Source: an uncultured Muribaculaceae bacterium (GTDB lineage: Bacteria; Bacteroidota; Bacteroidia; Bacteroidales; Muribaculaceae). Taken from it: a stretch of 64,000 nucleotides of DNA. The first letter of the stretch is position 1. Each line of letters opens with the position of its first letter. The notes under the pieces were generated by a model. The model did not search any database, had not been told where the DNA came from, and saw nothing but the letters and a program-made list of their open reading frames with translations. This document shows, piece after piece, positions 8,873-17,664 of the stretch. Position numbers and translations under genes: made by a program. The stretch is taken from NCBI GenBank assembly GCA_905233845.1, contig CAJOFH010000018.1, positions 17,106-81,105 of the forward strand. The letters run 5' to 3'.

Positions 8873-11665
8873 TTAATTATCTTTTTCGTTTTCTAAATCG
8901 TCAAATAGCCGCGTTTGCCCTGTGAGTTTGTCTCGAACTTCTTGCTGGTCGATGTCGCTTGGGGTGTCGATTTGCTGTTCAGAATCTTGTTCAATCTCGA
9001 CAGGCTCTTCTTCCACAATGCGTGGATCCAACTCAGTCACCGTGTCCACCTTGTAGTTTGTTAGACGTTTTCCTTTAGCGTGGAAGCTCTTGACAGCTAT
9101 AAATTCCTCGGCATCGACGATGAGGTTGTCGCGCACACTGTCATCGCCTCCAAATTTCACCTCAAAACGTGGATATTTCTTGTCGGAGAGCAGGATAAGC
9201 GACGAGTCGGGATTGTCGCCAATCATGCGCTGCTTTTTGTTGTTGTCGTCGAGCGTGAACCGCTTGAGGTATACATAACCTTGGTCGGCATCGTTGAGGA
9301 TGGCTGTCCACACGATAGATGGGTCATATTTCATGATGCGCAGAATGCCTTCCTCATAGTGGTTGGTCGCCTCGTGAGTTGTGGTGTAGAAGTCGCCATT
9401 CTTCATGATGACTAAAATCCGGTCTTCGCCAGCGAACTTGCCGAGTGAGACTCCGTGACCCTCGTAGTTGATGCGCAGGATGTCCTGGTCGAAGAATACC
9501 TCACGGTCATCGAGCGTGGAGCGTCCATGCTCTTTGAGAGTGATGCGGTGAATCTCGTTCTTTGTCACCATGTTTCCGCGAACCGTACGGCCCTTGATAG
9601 CCATGTCGGCGAGATCCACATCGAACTGCAGCACGCGCAGATGCTTCTTTGGCTTTAGCGTAATGCGCAACACCTCGGCCTCTCCGTTAGGGTTAACGGT
9701 GAACCATAGCACCTTAGAGCCTGGCTTGCCTTGTGTGATATCATATTCTCTGTCGCGAGTAACTCCAGTTACTGCGAAACGTTTCATGTAGGTTGTTCCG
9801 CCCTTACCATCGGTGTAGAGAGCGTTGAAGATTGTGCGTGTGTCGTTTCGTTTGTATACTCCCACATGCATCACATTCTTGCCCACATAGATTTTCTCGG
9901 CAACCTTAGTCACTTTGTATTTGCCATCCTTGTAGAATATGATAATGTCATCGATGTCGCTACAGTTGCAGATGTACTCATCCTTTTTAAGCGACGTGCC
10001 GATAAAGCCTTCCTGACGGTTGATGTAAAGTTTCTCGTTGGCCTCGGCAACCTTGCTTGCGACGATGGTGTCGAAGTCGCGGATTGTGGTGCGTCGTGGG
10101 TGCAGATGACCATATTTCTTCTTCAGATTCTCATACCAGTTGATGGTGTGCTCCACGAGGTGTGCCAACTTATAGTCGATGTCAGCAAGTCGCTCATTGA
10201 GCATGGCAATGTAGTTGTCGGCCTTGTCGCTGTTGAACTTGACGATGCGCTTCATCTTAATCTCCATGAGCCTGAGGATGTCGTCGCGAGTTATTTCGCG
10301 GTAGAACTGTGGCTTGAAGGGCTCCAGTCGCTTGTCGATGTGCTTAACAGCAGCGTCCTCGTCCTTGGCCTGCTCATATCCTCGGTCCTTGTAGATGCGT
10401 TCCTCGATGAAGATTTTCTCAAGCGAAGCAAAGAACAGCGACTCCATAGTTTCGAGTCGTTGAATCTCAAGTTCGCGCTTGAGGATATCCTTTGTATGGT
10501 CAACGCTGAATTTGAGAAGGTGGGTGGCGGTGAGGAATTGTGGTTTCTCGTCTTTGATGACGCAGATGTTAGGAGAAATACTTGTCTCGCAGTCGCTGAA
10601 GGCATAGAGCGCGTCGATGGCCTTGTCGCTTGATGTACCTGGCTGCAGAGTGACGATAATCTCGGCAGTTGATGAGGTATTGTCCTCTACCTTTCTAATT
10701 TTTATCTTGCCTTTCTCAGCAGCTTTCAGGATTGAGTCGATAAGTGTGCTGGTGGTTTTTCCGTAGGGCAGATCCTTGACAATCAAAGTCTTGTTGTCAA
10801 GTTTTTCGATTTTAGTTCTCACGCGGATGCTGCCACCTCGCTCACCATCTCGGTAATTATTCACGTCGACATATCCGCCAGTGGGGAAGTCGGGATAGAG
10901 CTGGAACTCCTCACCCTTAAGGTAGCTCACAGCTGCATCGAGTATCTCGTTGAAGTTATGTGGCAATATTTTGCATGATAGTCCCACAGCGATACCCTCG
11001 GCACCCTGTGCCAAAAGCAATGGGAATCTTACTGGTAGAGTGATGGGTTCTCGGTTGCGTCCGTCATAACTCATTGTCCAGTCGGTGACCTTATTGTCGA
11101 ATGCAACCTCAAGAGCAAACTCACTCAGACGTGCCTCGATGTAACGAGGTGCAGCTGCTCCATCGCCAGTGAGAATGTTGCCCCAGTTACCTTGGGTATC
11201 GATGAGTAGTTCCTTTTGCCCAAGTTGTACCAATGCGTCGCCAATTGAGGCATCGCCGTGAGGGTGGTAGTGCATGGTGTCGCCCACGATACCTGCAACC
11301 TTGGTGTAATGGCCGTCGTCGCTCTCCTTCATGACGTGGAGTATGCGTCGCTGCACAGGTTTGAGACCATCCTCGATGTGTGGGATGGCGCGCTCAAGGA
11401 TTACGTAACTGGCATAGTCGATGAACCAGTTCTCATACATTCCCGAGAGTTTGAGGCGCTTGTCTTTTTTTGCGCCTTCAGCGCGAGGAACAGGAAATGA
11501 GGATTGGGGCGTGTTTGACTCAGTTGACTCGCCAGACTCAGTCATACTCCCCCCGGCCCCCTCTATCTTAGAAGGTGACCTGTCGCGTGACTCACTTGAT
11601 TCACCTGACTCAGTGTTGTCTTTGATGGGTTCCAGCTCTTCAGGTATGTTATTGTCGTTGTTCAT
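8873..11665 (-). CDS. parC: DNA topoisomerase IV subunit A (ParC-type, GyrA family)
   Basis: The breakage-reunion subunit of the type IIA topoisomerase that decatenates chromosomes. After a non-conserved head of about 70 residues, the winged-helix core starts at KLSGMYENWFIDYASYVILERAIP. The catalytic Tyr is about residue 175 (AAAPRYIEARLS). The quinolone region reads HYHPHGDASIGDALV, with Ala at the position of E. coli ParC Ser80 and Asp near Glu84. The coiled-coil arm is at 400-540 and the C-terminal beta-pinwheel at 560-850. It has 930 residues; the extra length is the Ser/Glu/Thr-rich head, part of which is encoded by a repeat (see 11541). It is the first gene of a five-gene operon. The partner parE is not in the window. 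Confidence 0.93.
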   Translation of the reverse strand: MNNDNNIPEELEPIKDNTESGESSESRDRSPSKIEGAGGSMTESGESTESNTPQSSFPVPRAEGAKKDKRLKLSGMYENWFIDYASYVILERAIPHIEDGLKPVQRRILHVMKESDDGHYTKVAGIVGDTMHYHPHGDASIGDALVQLGQKELLIDTQGNWGNILTGDGAAAPRYIEARLSEFALEVAFDNKVTDWTMSYDGRNREPITLPVRFPLLLAQGAEGIAVGLSCKILPHNFNEILDAAVSYLKGEEFQLYPDFPTGGYVDVNNYRDGERGGSIRVRTKIEKLDNKTLIVKDLPYGKTTSTLIDSILKAAEKGKIKIRKVEDNTSSTAEIIVTLQPGTSSDKAIDALYAFSDCETSISPNICVIKDEKPQFLTATHLLKFSVDHTKDILKRELEIQRLETMESLFFASLEKIFIEERIYKDRGYEQAKDEDAAVKHIDKRLEPFKPQFYREITRDDILRLMEIKMKRIVKFNSDKADNYIAMLNERLADIDYKLAHLVEHTINWYENLKKKYGHLHPRRTTIRDFDTIVASKVAEANEKLYINRQEGFIGTSLKKDEYICNCSDIDDIIIFYKDGKYKVTKVAEKIYVGKNVMHVGVYKRNDTRTIFNALYTDGKGGTTYMKRFAVTGVTRDREYDITQGKPGSKVLWFTVNPNGEAEVLRITLKPKKHLRVLQFDVDLADMAIKGRTVRGNMVTKNEIHRITLKEHGRSTLDDREVFFDQDILRINYEGHGVSLGKFAGEDRILVIMKNGDFYTTTHEATNHYEEGILRIMKYDPSIVWTAILNDADQGYVYLKRFTLDDNNKKQRMIGDNPDSSLILLSDKKYPRFEVKFGGDDSVRDNLIVDAEEFIAVKSFHAKGKRLTNYKVDTVTELDPRIVEEEPVEIEQDSEQQIDTPSDIDQQEVRDKLTGQTRLFDDLENEKDN
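11541..11569. repeat. Repeat-element fragment inside the parC 5' coding region
   Basis: Twenty-nine bases starting gtcatactccccccggcccc match 59671-59698 except for one extra G. The second copy is the end of an intergenic structured repeat. Here the sequence is read in frame on the minus strand as part of the ParC head (around SKIEGAGGSMTE). Confidence 0.7.
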
Positions 11666-11706
11666 TAATATGCGTATATAAAATACCTATTATAGTAAAT
11701 ATTCGA

Positions 11707-11765
11707 CAAAGTTAGTAATTTTTGGTGAAAGAAATGATATTACAATATTTTTTTGTGTACATTTG
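11707..11765. promoter_or_regulatory. Divergent promoter region, parC (-) and phosphoesterase (+)
   Basis: The minus strand has TAACTTTG (11707-11714) about 40 bases before the parC ATG. The plus strand has TACATTTG (11758-11765) only nine bases before the phosphoesterase ATG at 11775, implying a very short or absent leader there. The -33 elements are not convincing. Confidence 0.4.
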
Positions 11766-11774
11766 TGTCATAAA

Positions 11775-13241
11775 ATGATTAAAAACGTGAAGAACTTTTT
11801 ATTTGTGATGGGCAGTCTGGTGCTTGCATTGTTATCGGCGTTGCCTATCGAAGGTGCCCCAATGAAGAAAGAGATTGGAAATAAAATAATGGTAATCAGT
11901 GACCCACATTTGCTGGCGCCGTCGCTTATTGGTGATGGCAAGGCTTCGCAGCATCTTGCCACAAGCGACATGAAGTTGGTACTTGAGAGCGACATGATAA
12001 TAGGGCACATGGTTGACGAGATGATAAAGGAGAAGCCAGACTTTGTGCTTATCACTGGTGATCTCACCTTCAATGGTGCTCGCGCGAGCCATGAGCAGAT
12101 GGTTCGGCATCTTGAGAGGCTGTCGCAAGCTGGCATTAGATGTTTTGTTATCCCTGGCAATCACGACGTGAATTGTCCTTATAGCAAGAGCTACATTGGC
12201 GATGTTGCCGAGGTGGTAGAGACAATTGGCAGTGAGGACTTTGCCCAGCTTTACTCTTATTTTGGTTATGGTAAAGGGTCAGAGCTTGATTCTAATTCAT
12301 TGAGTTACACTTGTGAGCTTGTTCCTGGGTTGGTGCTGCTGTGCATCGACAGTAACCTTTACAATGATAACCAACTTGGCGCTCAAATCGTTTACCACAA
12401 TGATGGTATTGTAAAGCCTAAGACGCTTGAGTGGATAAAGAAGCAACTGGCAAAGGCAAAGAGTGGTGGCAAACGTGTGATTGCTCTGATGCATCACCAC
12501 TTGGTGGAGCATATCGATGGTGAGAGCAAACTGCTGCCCAATTATATAGTTGCCAATCATGAAGAGGTGTCGCAAGTTCTCAGAGATGGTGGCGTTAAGG
12601 TTGTTTTCACTGGTCATCTGCACATCACTGATGCCGCCATTTGTGATGGAATAGTGGATGTTGCTACTGGTTCGGCGTCGACCTATCCACTTCCAATTCG
12701 CACGCTGACGATTGACCCATCGCTTGAGATGTTAACTATTGATACCCGCTTCTTTGACGGCCTTGACGAGGGTGTCTTGTTGCTGGGAAAGCATAAGATA
12801 GAGAATGGAGCTGATGCTCTTGCGGCTCTGGTGTCGCGGCGATTGTGGTCGAAGATGAAAGGTCGCATGGAACAACTCAAATTGATGCTCGCCATGCAAG
12901 GAATGGAAGTGAAGAGTTTGCCTCAGGATGCCCAGGAATTGAGCGAACTGCTGCTGCGCCATTTGCGTGAGCCTTTGACTCATAGTCTTGTGAGTGTGTC
13001 GCGTGGTGGTGAAGACCCGCAGCAGGCTGCAGCTGTGATTGATGCCATCAGGCAGGGTGTGAGAGGTATGGTCTTAGAGCTGATTCCTGAGAACGGCGAA
13101 ATGATTGTCGACTTCTTGATCAGTGAGCTTATGCCTCGCGTGGAGCCAATGCTTCGCAGCGCTCTTGAAGACATAAACCAAGTGGGCAGCGACAAAGAGA
13201 GCAAAACTGATGATCACAGGTTGAAGATAATAATAAAGTAA
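11775..13241 (+). CDS. Secreted calcineurin-like metallophosphoesterase
   Basis: A binuclear-metal phosphoesterase, probably periplasmic. A signal segment (NFLFVMGSLVLALLSALPIEG) is followed by the family motifs in order: ISDPHLL, TGDLTFNG, IPGNHDVN, ALMHHHLVEH and FTGHLHITD (residues about 40-285). All metal ligands are visible. The C-terminal 150 residues are helical and not recognised. The ORF-track start is a TTG at 11763; I prefer the ATG at 11775 (MIKNVKNFLF) because it gives a normal signal peptide and lies past the -7 box. The substrate is unknown. It stands alone between a divergent promoter and a terminator. Confidence 0.88.
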   Translation: MIKNVKNFLFVMGSLVLALLSALPIEGAPMKKEIGNKIMVISDPHLLAPSLIGDGKASQHLATSDMKLVLESDMIIGHMVDEMIKEKPDFVLITGDLTFNGARASHEQMVRHLERLSQAGIRCFVIPGNHDVNCPYSKSYIGDVAEVVETIGSEDFAQLYSYFGYGKGSELDSNSLSYTCELVPGLVLLCIDSNLYNDNQLGAQIVYHNDGIVKPKTLEWIKKQLAKAKSGGKRVIALMHHHLVEHIDGESKLLPNYIVANHEEVSQVLRDGGVKVVFTGHLHITDAAICDGIVDVATGSASTYPLPIRTLTIDPSLEMLTIDTRFFDGLDEGVLLLGKHKIENGADALAALVSRRLWSKMKGRMEQLKLMLAMQGMEVKSLPQDAQELSELLLRHLREPLTHSLVSVSRGGEDPQQAAAVIDAIRQGVRGMVLELIPENGEMIVDFLISELMPRVEPMLRSALEDINQVGSDKESKTDDHRLKIIIK

Positions 13242-13268
13242 TAAGTTACAAGTAACAAATAACAACAA

Positions 13269-13313
13269 TGCAACAAGGCAATGGTGATGAGCTCTGCTTT
13301 GTTGCAATTTTTT
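13269..13313 (+). terminator. Rho-independent terminator of the phosphoesterase gene
   Basis: The stem TGCAACAaGGCA / TGCtTTGTTGCA is followed by ATTTTTT, 28 bases after the stop codon. Confidence 0.75.
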
Positions 13314-13351
13314 AGTGAATTAGTTAATGTTTAGTTAAAAGTGGCACGTTT

Positions 13352-13384
13352 TTTGCTTATGTGTTTTAAACTTCGATATCTTTG
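13352..13384 (+). promoter_or_regulatory. Promoter of the GYF_2 protein gene
   Basis: TTTG (13352-13355), a 21-base spacer and TATCTTTG (13377-13384) fit the Bacteroidetes consensus. The predicted leader is about 90 bases to the ATG at 13481. Confidence 0.7.
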
Positions 13385-13480
13385 CGACATCTAAGAGTCG
13401 AAATGACGAGATAACAAAAAATTCTATTTATAGAAGCAACAATTTTTCATTTGTTCAACTTTAAAATGTTATTAGGTACT

Positions 13481-14446
13481 ATGGAATTTTTTATTATTAG
13501 AAATGATGAACAACAGGGCCCCTTCACCCTTGAGCAACTGAGTGGCATGAACATTATGCCTGAGACTCCCGTGTGGACAGAAGGGATGCCTGAATGGACC
13601 ACCGCCGACAAGGTAGCCGAACTTCAGCCTCTTGTGGCTTATGCTCCACGCCTTGACGGTCAAGCCGTCCCTCCGGTTATGCCGCAAGGTTCGGCTCCTC
13701 AGCCCCCACAGTGGAACAATGCGCCATATCAGCAGGCACCATATACAGCAACGCCTCAGCAGCCCTACAGCTATGAAGCACCTCAGCAGCCACAGTATGC
13801 TGCACCTGTAGCTCCCAAACCCAAGAAGAGCCACACTGCGTTGTGGGTGACATTGGCTATAGTTGCTGTGCTAGCAGGTGTTCTTGCAATCACTAACCCC
13901 GACAAGAAGGATCATTGTGATGCCATCTCAAGCGTAACTACCGATTGGACACAGGAGAAGATAGGAAATGTTTTTGGCGGTTTTGTTGGTGGTGTGAGTA
14001 AGATTGTTACCAAGCCATTGGTTAGTGCGGCAATTGAAAGTGCTGTTGACGTTAAACCTTATGGTTTGTTCTCAATTGGTTACATAGGCGAAACCAAGGT
14101 GTCGTTAGGAATTTTGGGCCATGTTTTCACCTTCAACAAGTCTCAAATTGACGAGAAGATCGAAGAGGTTATAGGTGTAAAGACCAACGACGCTCTAGAT
14201 GCGATAAAGGGTGGCATAAGTGATATCTTCTCTAGTAACGACGAGGAATCAACAGATAACTTGAAGAATGAGGCTCCCGAAGCCAATTCTGAATCAAATG
14301 ACGAGGAGGTGACCGCCGAGGACCGCGTTGAGAGTGATTTTGACATGTCCGAAGAAGTTGACACTATTCTCAAGACCATTACAAAAGAAGGAGCCAAGGC
14401 CGCTGGCAAAGCCATCGACAAGGCTATTGACGAGATGTTTAACTGA
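13481..14446 (+). CDS. GYF_2-domain single-span membrane protein
   Basis: Residues 1-50 form a GYF_2 (DUF4339) domain: MEFFIIRNDEQQGPFTLEQL...TPVWTEGMPEWTTADKV. GYF-type domains often bind proline-rich peptides. A Pro/Gln/Tyr/Ala-rich linker follows (about 65-115), then one membrane span (TALWVTLAIVAVLAGVLAI). The part after the membrane contains PYGLFSIGYIGETKVSLGILGHVFTF, a pattern seen in small Bacteroidales membrane proteins, and ends in an acidic Glu/Asp/Lys stretch. The ORF track begins at a TTG (13451); the ATG at 13481 puts the GYF domain exactly at the N-terminus and is preferred. Role unknown; the gene stands alone between its own promoter and terminator. Confidence 0.8.
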   Translation: MEFFIIRNDEQQGPFTLEQLSGMNIMPETPVWTEGMPEWTTADKVAELQPLVAYAPRLDGQAVPPVMPQGSAPQPPQWNNAPYQQAPYTATPQQPYSYEAPQQPQYAAPVAPKPKKSHTALWVTLAIVAVLAGVLAITNPDKKDHCDAISSVTTDWTQEKIGNVFGGFVGGVSKIVTKPLVSAAIESAVDVKPYGLFSIGYIGETKVSLGILGHVFTFNKSQIDEKIEEVIGVKTNDALDAIKGGISDIFSSNDEESTDNLKNEAPEANSESNDEEVTAEDRVESDFDMSEEVDTILKTITKEGAKAAGKAIDKAIDEMFN

Positions 14447-14476
14447 TATTTAGGGATTTAGATTTAGTATATTTAA

Positions 14477-14516
14477 AGTCGGAGGCTCACTACCATGCGA
14501 GTCTCCGACTGTTTTA
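14477..14516 (+). terminator. Rho-independent terminator of the GYF_2 gene
   Basis: The hairpin AGTCGGAG / CTCCGACT with an inner CTC/GAG pairing is followed by GTTTTAT. It slightly overlaps the 3' end of the convergent gene at 14514. Confidence 0.75.
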
Positions 14517-14957
14517 TAGTTCGTCATGGGCGAAAGCGATCATGAGTTTTGTTTTGTATCGTCGCCACTCCAGGTTGAATATGCTGCTGCCATATTCCAT
14601 GCCTCTTGGGTCGATTTCGCCGTAGAATCTCATTAGCAGGAAGTGTGCCAGCAGTGCCACCACTGTGTCGTGCAATGCTGTGTCAAACCCTAGTTTGGGT
14701 GGATTGTTGAAGCCGAAAGTCATGACTATGTTGTGCGAATCGATGTTTGGGTTGTAGTTGTCGAATTGCAGATACCCCATTACCCGTTGTCTTAGGTCGG
14801 CATAACCTTCTTTGAGTTTGAGCAGTAATATGTTTCGGTTGTCGGGAGTGAGGATGCGCACGTTTTCGTTGTGTGCGCCATACCATGCGCTTTGTGCATA
14901 GACGTAGTTCAGGATTTCATCAAAGTCGATGTTGATGGTTACAGTGTGTTTTTTCAT
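14514..14957 (-). CDS. Hypothetical protein, second gene of a two-gene operon
   Basis: A soluble 147-residue protein beginning MKKHTVTINIDFDEILNYVY. It is rich in aromatic residues, has no signal peptide or membrane span, and matches no family I recognise. The ORF track extends it to 191 residues by reading back through the upstream gene in another frame; the ATG at 14957 is chosen because the extra 44 residues overlap the end of the 14984 ORF and look non-coding. It lies 26 bases after that gene. It is probably expressed and used together with its partner, and nothing more specific can be supported. Confidence 0.7.
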   Translation of the reverse strand: MKKHTVTINIDFDEILNYVYAQSAWYGAHNENVRILTPDNRNILLLKLKEGYADLRQRVMGYLQFDNYNPNIDSHNIVMTFGFNNPPKLGFDTALHDTVVALLAHFLLMRFYGEIDPRGMEYGSSIFNLEWRRYKTKLMIAFAHDEL

Positions 14958-14983
14958 GAGTTTAAAGATTGAGAAGTGGGTGT

Positions 14984-15433
14984 TTAGGCAGCACGTCCGT
15001 AGGGCTTGCGGCAATTCATTCGGCTCAGTTCTCGCTTGATAATTACCCAAGCGTGCTCTTGAGTTAGGAAGAATCGTGAGGCTCGACATTGGTCGAGAAC
15101 GATGTCTAGGGCTTTAGCAATCGACATTTTGTCTTGCTCAATTAGGCATTTTACCTTTTTTGTGATGTCGAGCCACATCTCGCGGGTCACATTGCTCTTG
15201 AAGTGAATGGTGTCTTCTCCCATGAGCAACTTGGGTACTACAAGGTAGGCTCGGTCGAACCCCACATGGTAACGCGGTGTGCCAGTGTTGATGGCAGTAG
15301 AAAGAGCCACTTGTCGCAAGTTTTTGACCTGTCGTTTCCTGAGATTGTCGTAGATATCGCAGTACAGCTCGGTTAGCTGTCGGTCGCGCTCATCGCGTCG
15401 TTGAGCGCTTTCGCTCTTGTTCAGGTAATTCAT
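14984..15433 (-). CDS. Hypothetical protein with two internal motif copies
   Basis: A 149-residue basic protein. An N-terminal charged helix (SAQRRDERDRQLTELYCDIY) is followed by two similar motifs: TPRYHVGFDRAYLVV near residue 52 and ASRFFLTQEHAWVII near residue 117. They share the pattern x-x-R-aromatic-x-hydrophobic-x(4)-A-hydrophobic. Similar doublet proteins of unknown function are widespread in Bacteroidales, as I recall. The basic helical make-up would suit nucleic-acid binding, by inference only. It is the first gene of the operon and has a strong promoter with a 16-bp palindrome at the predicted transcription start. Confidence 0.7.
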   Translation of the reverse strand: MNYLNKSESAQRRDERDRQLTELYCDIYDNLRKRQVKNLRQVALSTAINTGTPRYHVGFDRAYLVVPKLLMGEDTIHFKSNVTREMWLDITKKVKCLIEQDKMSIAKALDIVLDQCRASRFFLTQEHAWVIIKRELSRMNCRKPYGRAA

Positions 15434-15476
15434 TTGTCGTGTAATAGAATTAAGGTGAATAATCTGTTTTAGTAGT

Positions 15477-15492
15477 GCGAACTATTGTTCGC
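15477..15492. promoter_or_regulatory. Palindrome at the transcription start of the 15433 operon
   Basis: GCGAACTATTGTTCGC is a perfect 6-bp inverted repeat with a TATT centre, located where the -7 box predicts the start of the minus-strand transcript. It may be an operator or a 5' mRNA hairpin. Confidence 0.5.
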
Positions 15493-15496
15493 GATG

Positions 15497-15529
15497 CAAA
15501 GATAATATGGAGTAATGGTAAAATGCAAA
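15497..15529 (-). promoter_or_regulatory. Promoter of the 15433/14957 operon
   Basis: On the minus strand TTTG, a 21-base spacer and TATCTTTG form a close consensus match about 65 bases before the ATG. Confidence 0.7.
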
Positions 15530-15576
15530 TTATTTAAGGTAATTTCACAATATTATGATTATCCCAATGCAAAAAA

Positions 15577-15603
15577 GAGACTTGGGGTTAGACCTCAAGT
15601 CTC
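15577..15603 (-). terminator. Rho-independent terminator of the sigma/anti-sigma operon
   Basis: The stem GAGACTTGrGGT / ACCtCAAGTCTC, read on the minus strand, is followed by TTTTTTGC. It lies 27 bases after the end of the barrel-coding frame. Confidence 0.75.
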
Positions 15604-15629
15604 AAAAATATGTTGTGTTAAAGAGTTAT

Positions 15630-17091
15630 TTAGAAGTCAAATGATAGACCAAGCTGGAGGTTGAAATTGAGTGGATGTTCGTTTCGTTGGGTGTTGAGCG
15701 GCATTGTTGTGATGTAGTGCGAGAGCTTGGGTGAAAGGTAGACACCCACGTTGCGAGTGAAGTTGTACTTCAACCCGGCAATGGCGTGAATCGACCATTG
15801 CAGTCGTTTGATTGATTGACTCTCGTTGTTGAATTTTGCCGATACCACTTTCTCAACGAGAGCTTCTCCTCCAATGAAAGAGCTGAGCCCCCGGTATTTC
15901 CAGAAGTTCCATCTCATGCCGAATGGCAGACCAATGAGCTTGATGTTCTGTTTAAATTCAGGAGCACCATTGTCGGGAGTAACATCGCTCGACATTGAGG
16001 TGAAGTTCAGTCCTATGCTGCCATACACGTTTTTCAATATTTTCTTGTTGAAAGTGACGCCCGCAGTTAGTGGCATGTGGTGATGGTAGTTGTAGTTGAC
16101 TGGTGGTGCCGCCTTGGGCGATACGCCTTGAGCTGCTGGTGCCATCATCATGGGTGGGTTGTTGCTTGGGGGCAGGAGCATCTGTGCCGTAGAACCGTTG
16201 ACAGTGGAGTTGTGGTCGGTGGAAATCATGCCGTTGCCATAAGCTGCAAGGAGCATCGTGTTTTGCTTAGGCTGCTTGTTGTTAGCCATTTTCTCGCGTG
16301 CTTCCCGTCGAGCGTTGGCATCGTAGATGAGGTGTTGCTGATAGGTACTGTCGCTGTAGACTTTCCAGGGATCCATGGCTTCGTGGTTCATGACATTGTC
16401 GTACTCAGCATACAGCTCTTCGAGAGCCTTCATAGTCTCGATGTCGTAGAAGTACTCTTCGGGGTCAAATTCATTGTCATCAAATTCGTTAGCGTCAAAC
16501 TCGTTGGCATAGAATTCTTCTTCTTCTTCGTCTAAATATCGCCGGATGGGCTCCTCGTCAGGGGTGTAGGTCGGAGTAGAGTGGTGGTGATAGCCAGTTT
16601 TAGTGCTATGAAGATTGGTTGTTCCGTGGCTTGCGCGTAGTGGCTTGCTTGTGATACCAGTGTTTTTGTTTTTTGCCAAAGTGGGAATTGGAGCAGATAT
16701 TGGAGCCTGCTTGGGTGACTGTGTGTTGTTTTGTGCAAGTTGTGATTGGATGCTGGTGGGCAGCGTGGCAGCTGAGGGTGTTGCATCAGCATTTGGAGAG
16801 CTTATTGTAGAGTCGTTTTGGTTTCTTTATCTGCTGAGCTAGGGGAACTGGCTGTTGTTCATCATTGGCGTTGTAGACCATTACTCCAGTGGCGACAACT
16901 ATGGCAACAGTGGCAGCTGCAGCAATGCCTTTCCACCATTTAGTGGAAATAGCACGTTGCTTGAGCTTTGGAGCTTGTTTGGGTAGGGCGCTGGCAATAG
17001 CCTCCCATGTGCCCTCGGGAACTTGACGAGTGGCATTGTCGGCTTTGTTTTTTATGGCCTCTATCCAGTTGTTGTTTATATCGTTGCTCAT
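15630..17091 (-). pseudogene. Anti-sigma/beta-barrel fusion gene interrupted by a +1 frameshift
   Basis: The first frame (16786-17091) encodes a 101-residue start: a short cytoplasmic anti-sigma-like domain (MSNDINNNWIEAIKNKAD...VPEGTWEAIASAL) and one membrane span (GIAAAATVAIVVATGVMVY). It ends at a stop soon after AQQIKKPKRLYNK. The other frame continues directly with NDSTISSPNADATPSAATLP and a Ser/Pro/Gln/Thr linker, then a C-terminal OMP_b-brl-type barrel ending SFDF. Removing one A from the AAAA run near 16817-16820 restores one chain of about 486 residues, reading AQQIKKPNDSTISS. The intact paralogue at 32893 has the same order. It could be a true mutation, a base-calling error or, least likely, programmed frameshifting. 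It lies six bases after its sigma factor gene. Confidence 0.75.
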
Positions 17092-17097
17092 ACGTGT

Positions 17098-17664
17098 TTA
17101 TTCGTTTTGTTTTTTGACATACTCCTTAATCTTAGTGGCGAGTAGTGCTTTGGCTCTTGCCAGCTGCGAAGAGGAGGTCTTCTCGCTGATGCCCAGTTGT
17201 TCGGCAATTTCCTGATGTGAGAATCCATCGAGGCAGTAAAGGTTGAAGACCGTTCGGTATCCATCGGGTAGCTCGGCAATGAGTTTCAAGATTGTGTCTA
17301 TGTCAAGTCTGTTGATACCGTAAGTAGTCTCTTCGTCGATGTCATCGGGTGGTTTTGAGATCCCTGCGGAATTAAAACTTGTAGTTTTTAGTCGTTTTTT
17401 GTCACGCAAGAAATTCAGGGACCTTGTCACGGCGACGCGTGTGAGCCACGCCTTTAAAGAACCCTCTCCTTTCCACTTGAAGAACTTGAAGGTGGAGAAG
17501 ATTGTCAAGAACGTTTCTTGTAGCACGTCTTTAGCGTCGTCATCGTCGCCAATATAACGGTAGATGACCGCCATCAGGAACGGAGAATATCTGTCAAAGA
17601 GCTCACGCTGGGCAATGGGATTGCCCTGCTTACAACCTTGTGTGATATCTCTTTCGCTCATCAT
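17098..17664 (-). CDS. ECF RNA polymerase sigma factor
   Basis: A sigma-70 family extracytoplasmic-function factor of 188 residues. Region 2 spans about residues 20-90, with DDDAKDVLQETFLTIFSTFKFF and the -10-recognition helix AWLTRVAVTRSLNFLRDKKR. Region 4 spans about 125-180, with LPDGYRTVFNLYCLDGFSHQEIAEQLGISEKTSSSQLARAKALL. It should direct polymerase to a small regulon under control of the downstream anti-sigma/barrel gene. It is paralogous to the factor at 34173, sharing LPDGYRTVFNL and GISExTSxSQ. A minus-strand TAATTTTG at 17693-17700 is a likely -7 box. Since its partner is frameshifted, this factor might be constitutively active or regulated otherwise. Confidence 0.92.
   Translation of the reverse strand: MMSERDITQGCKQGNPIAQRELFDRYSPFLMAVIYRYIGDDDDAKDVLQETFLTIFSTFKFFKWKGEGSLKAWLTRVAVTRSLNFLRDKKRLKTTSFNSAGISKPPDDIDEETTYGINRLDIDTILKLIAELPDGYRTVFNLYCLDGFSHQEIAEQLGISEKTSSSQLARAKALLATKIKEYVKKQNE

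Noticed and set aside
9731-10633. 300-codon plus-strand ORF opposite parC
   Set aside because: Antisense to the conserved coiled-coil region of ParC; Val/Leu/Asp-rich without known motifs.
16532-16792. 86-codon minus-strand ORF bridging the broken anti-sigma gene
   Set aside because: It is the third frame over the linker region; its Pro/Thr/His wording does not join either half, unlike the frame restored by a one-base change.
16800-16830. Programmed -1 ribosomal frameshift at the broken anti-sigma gene
   Set aside because: No X-XXY-YYZ slippery heptamer is present, and the needed shift is +1 (or removal of one A). A mutation or base-calling error is simpler.
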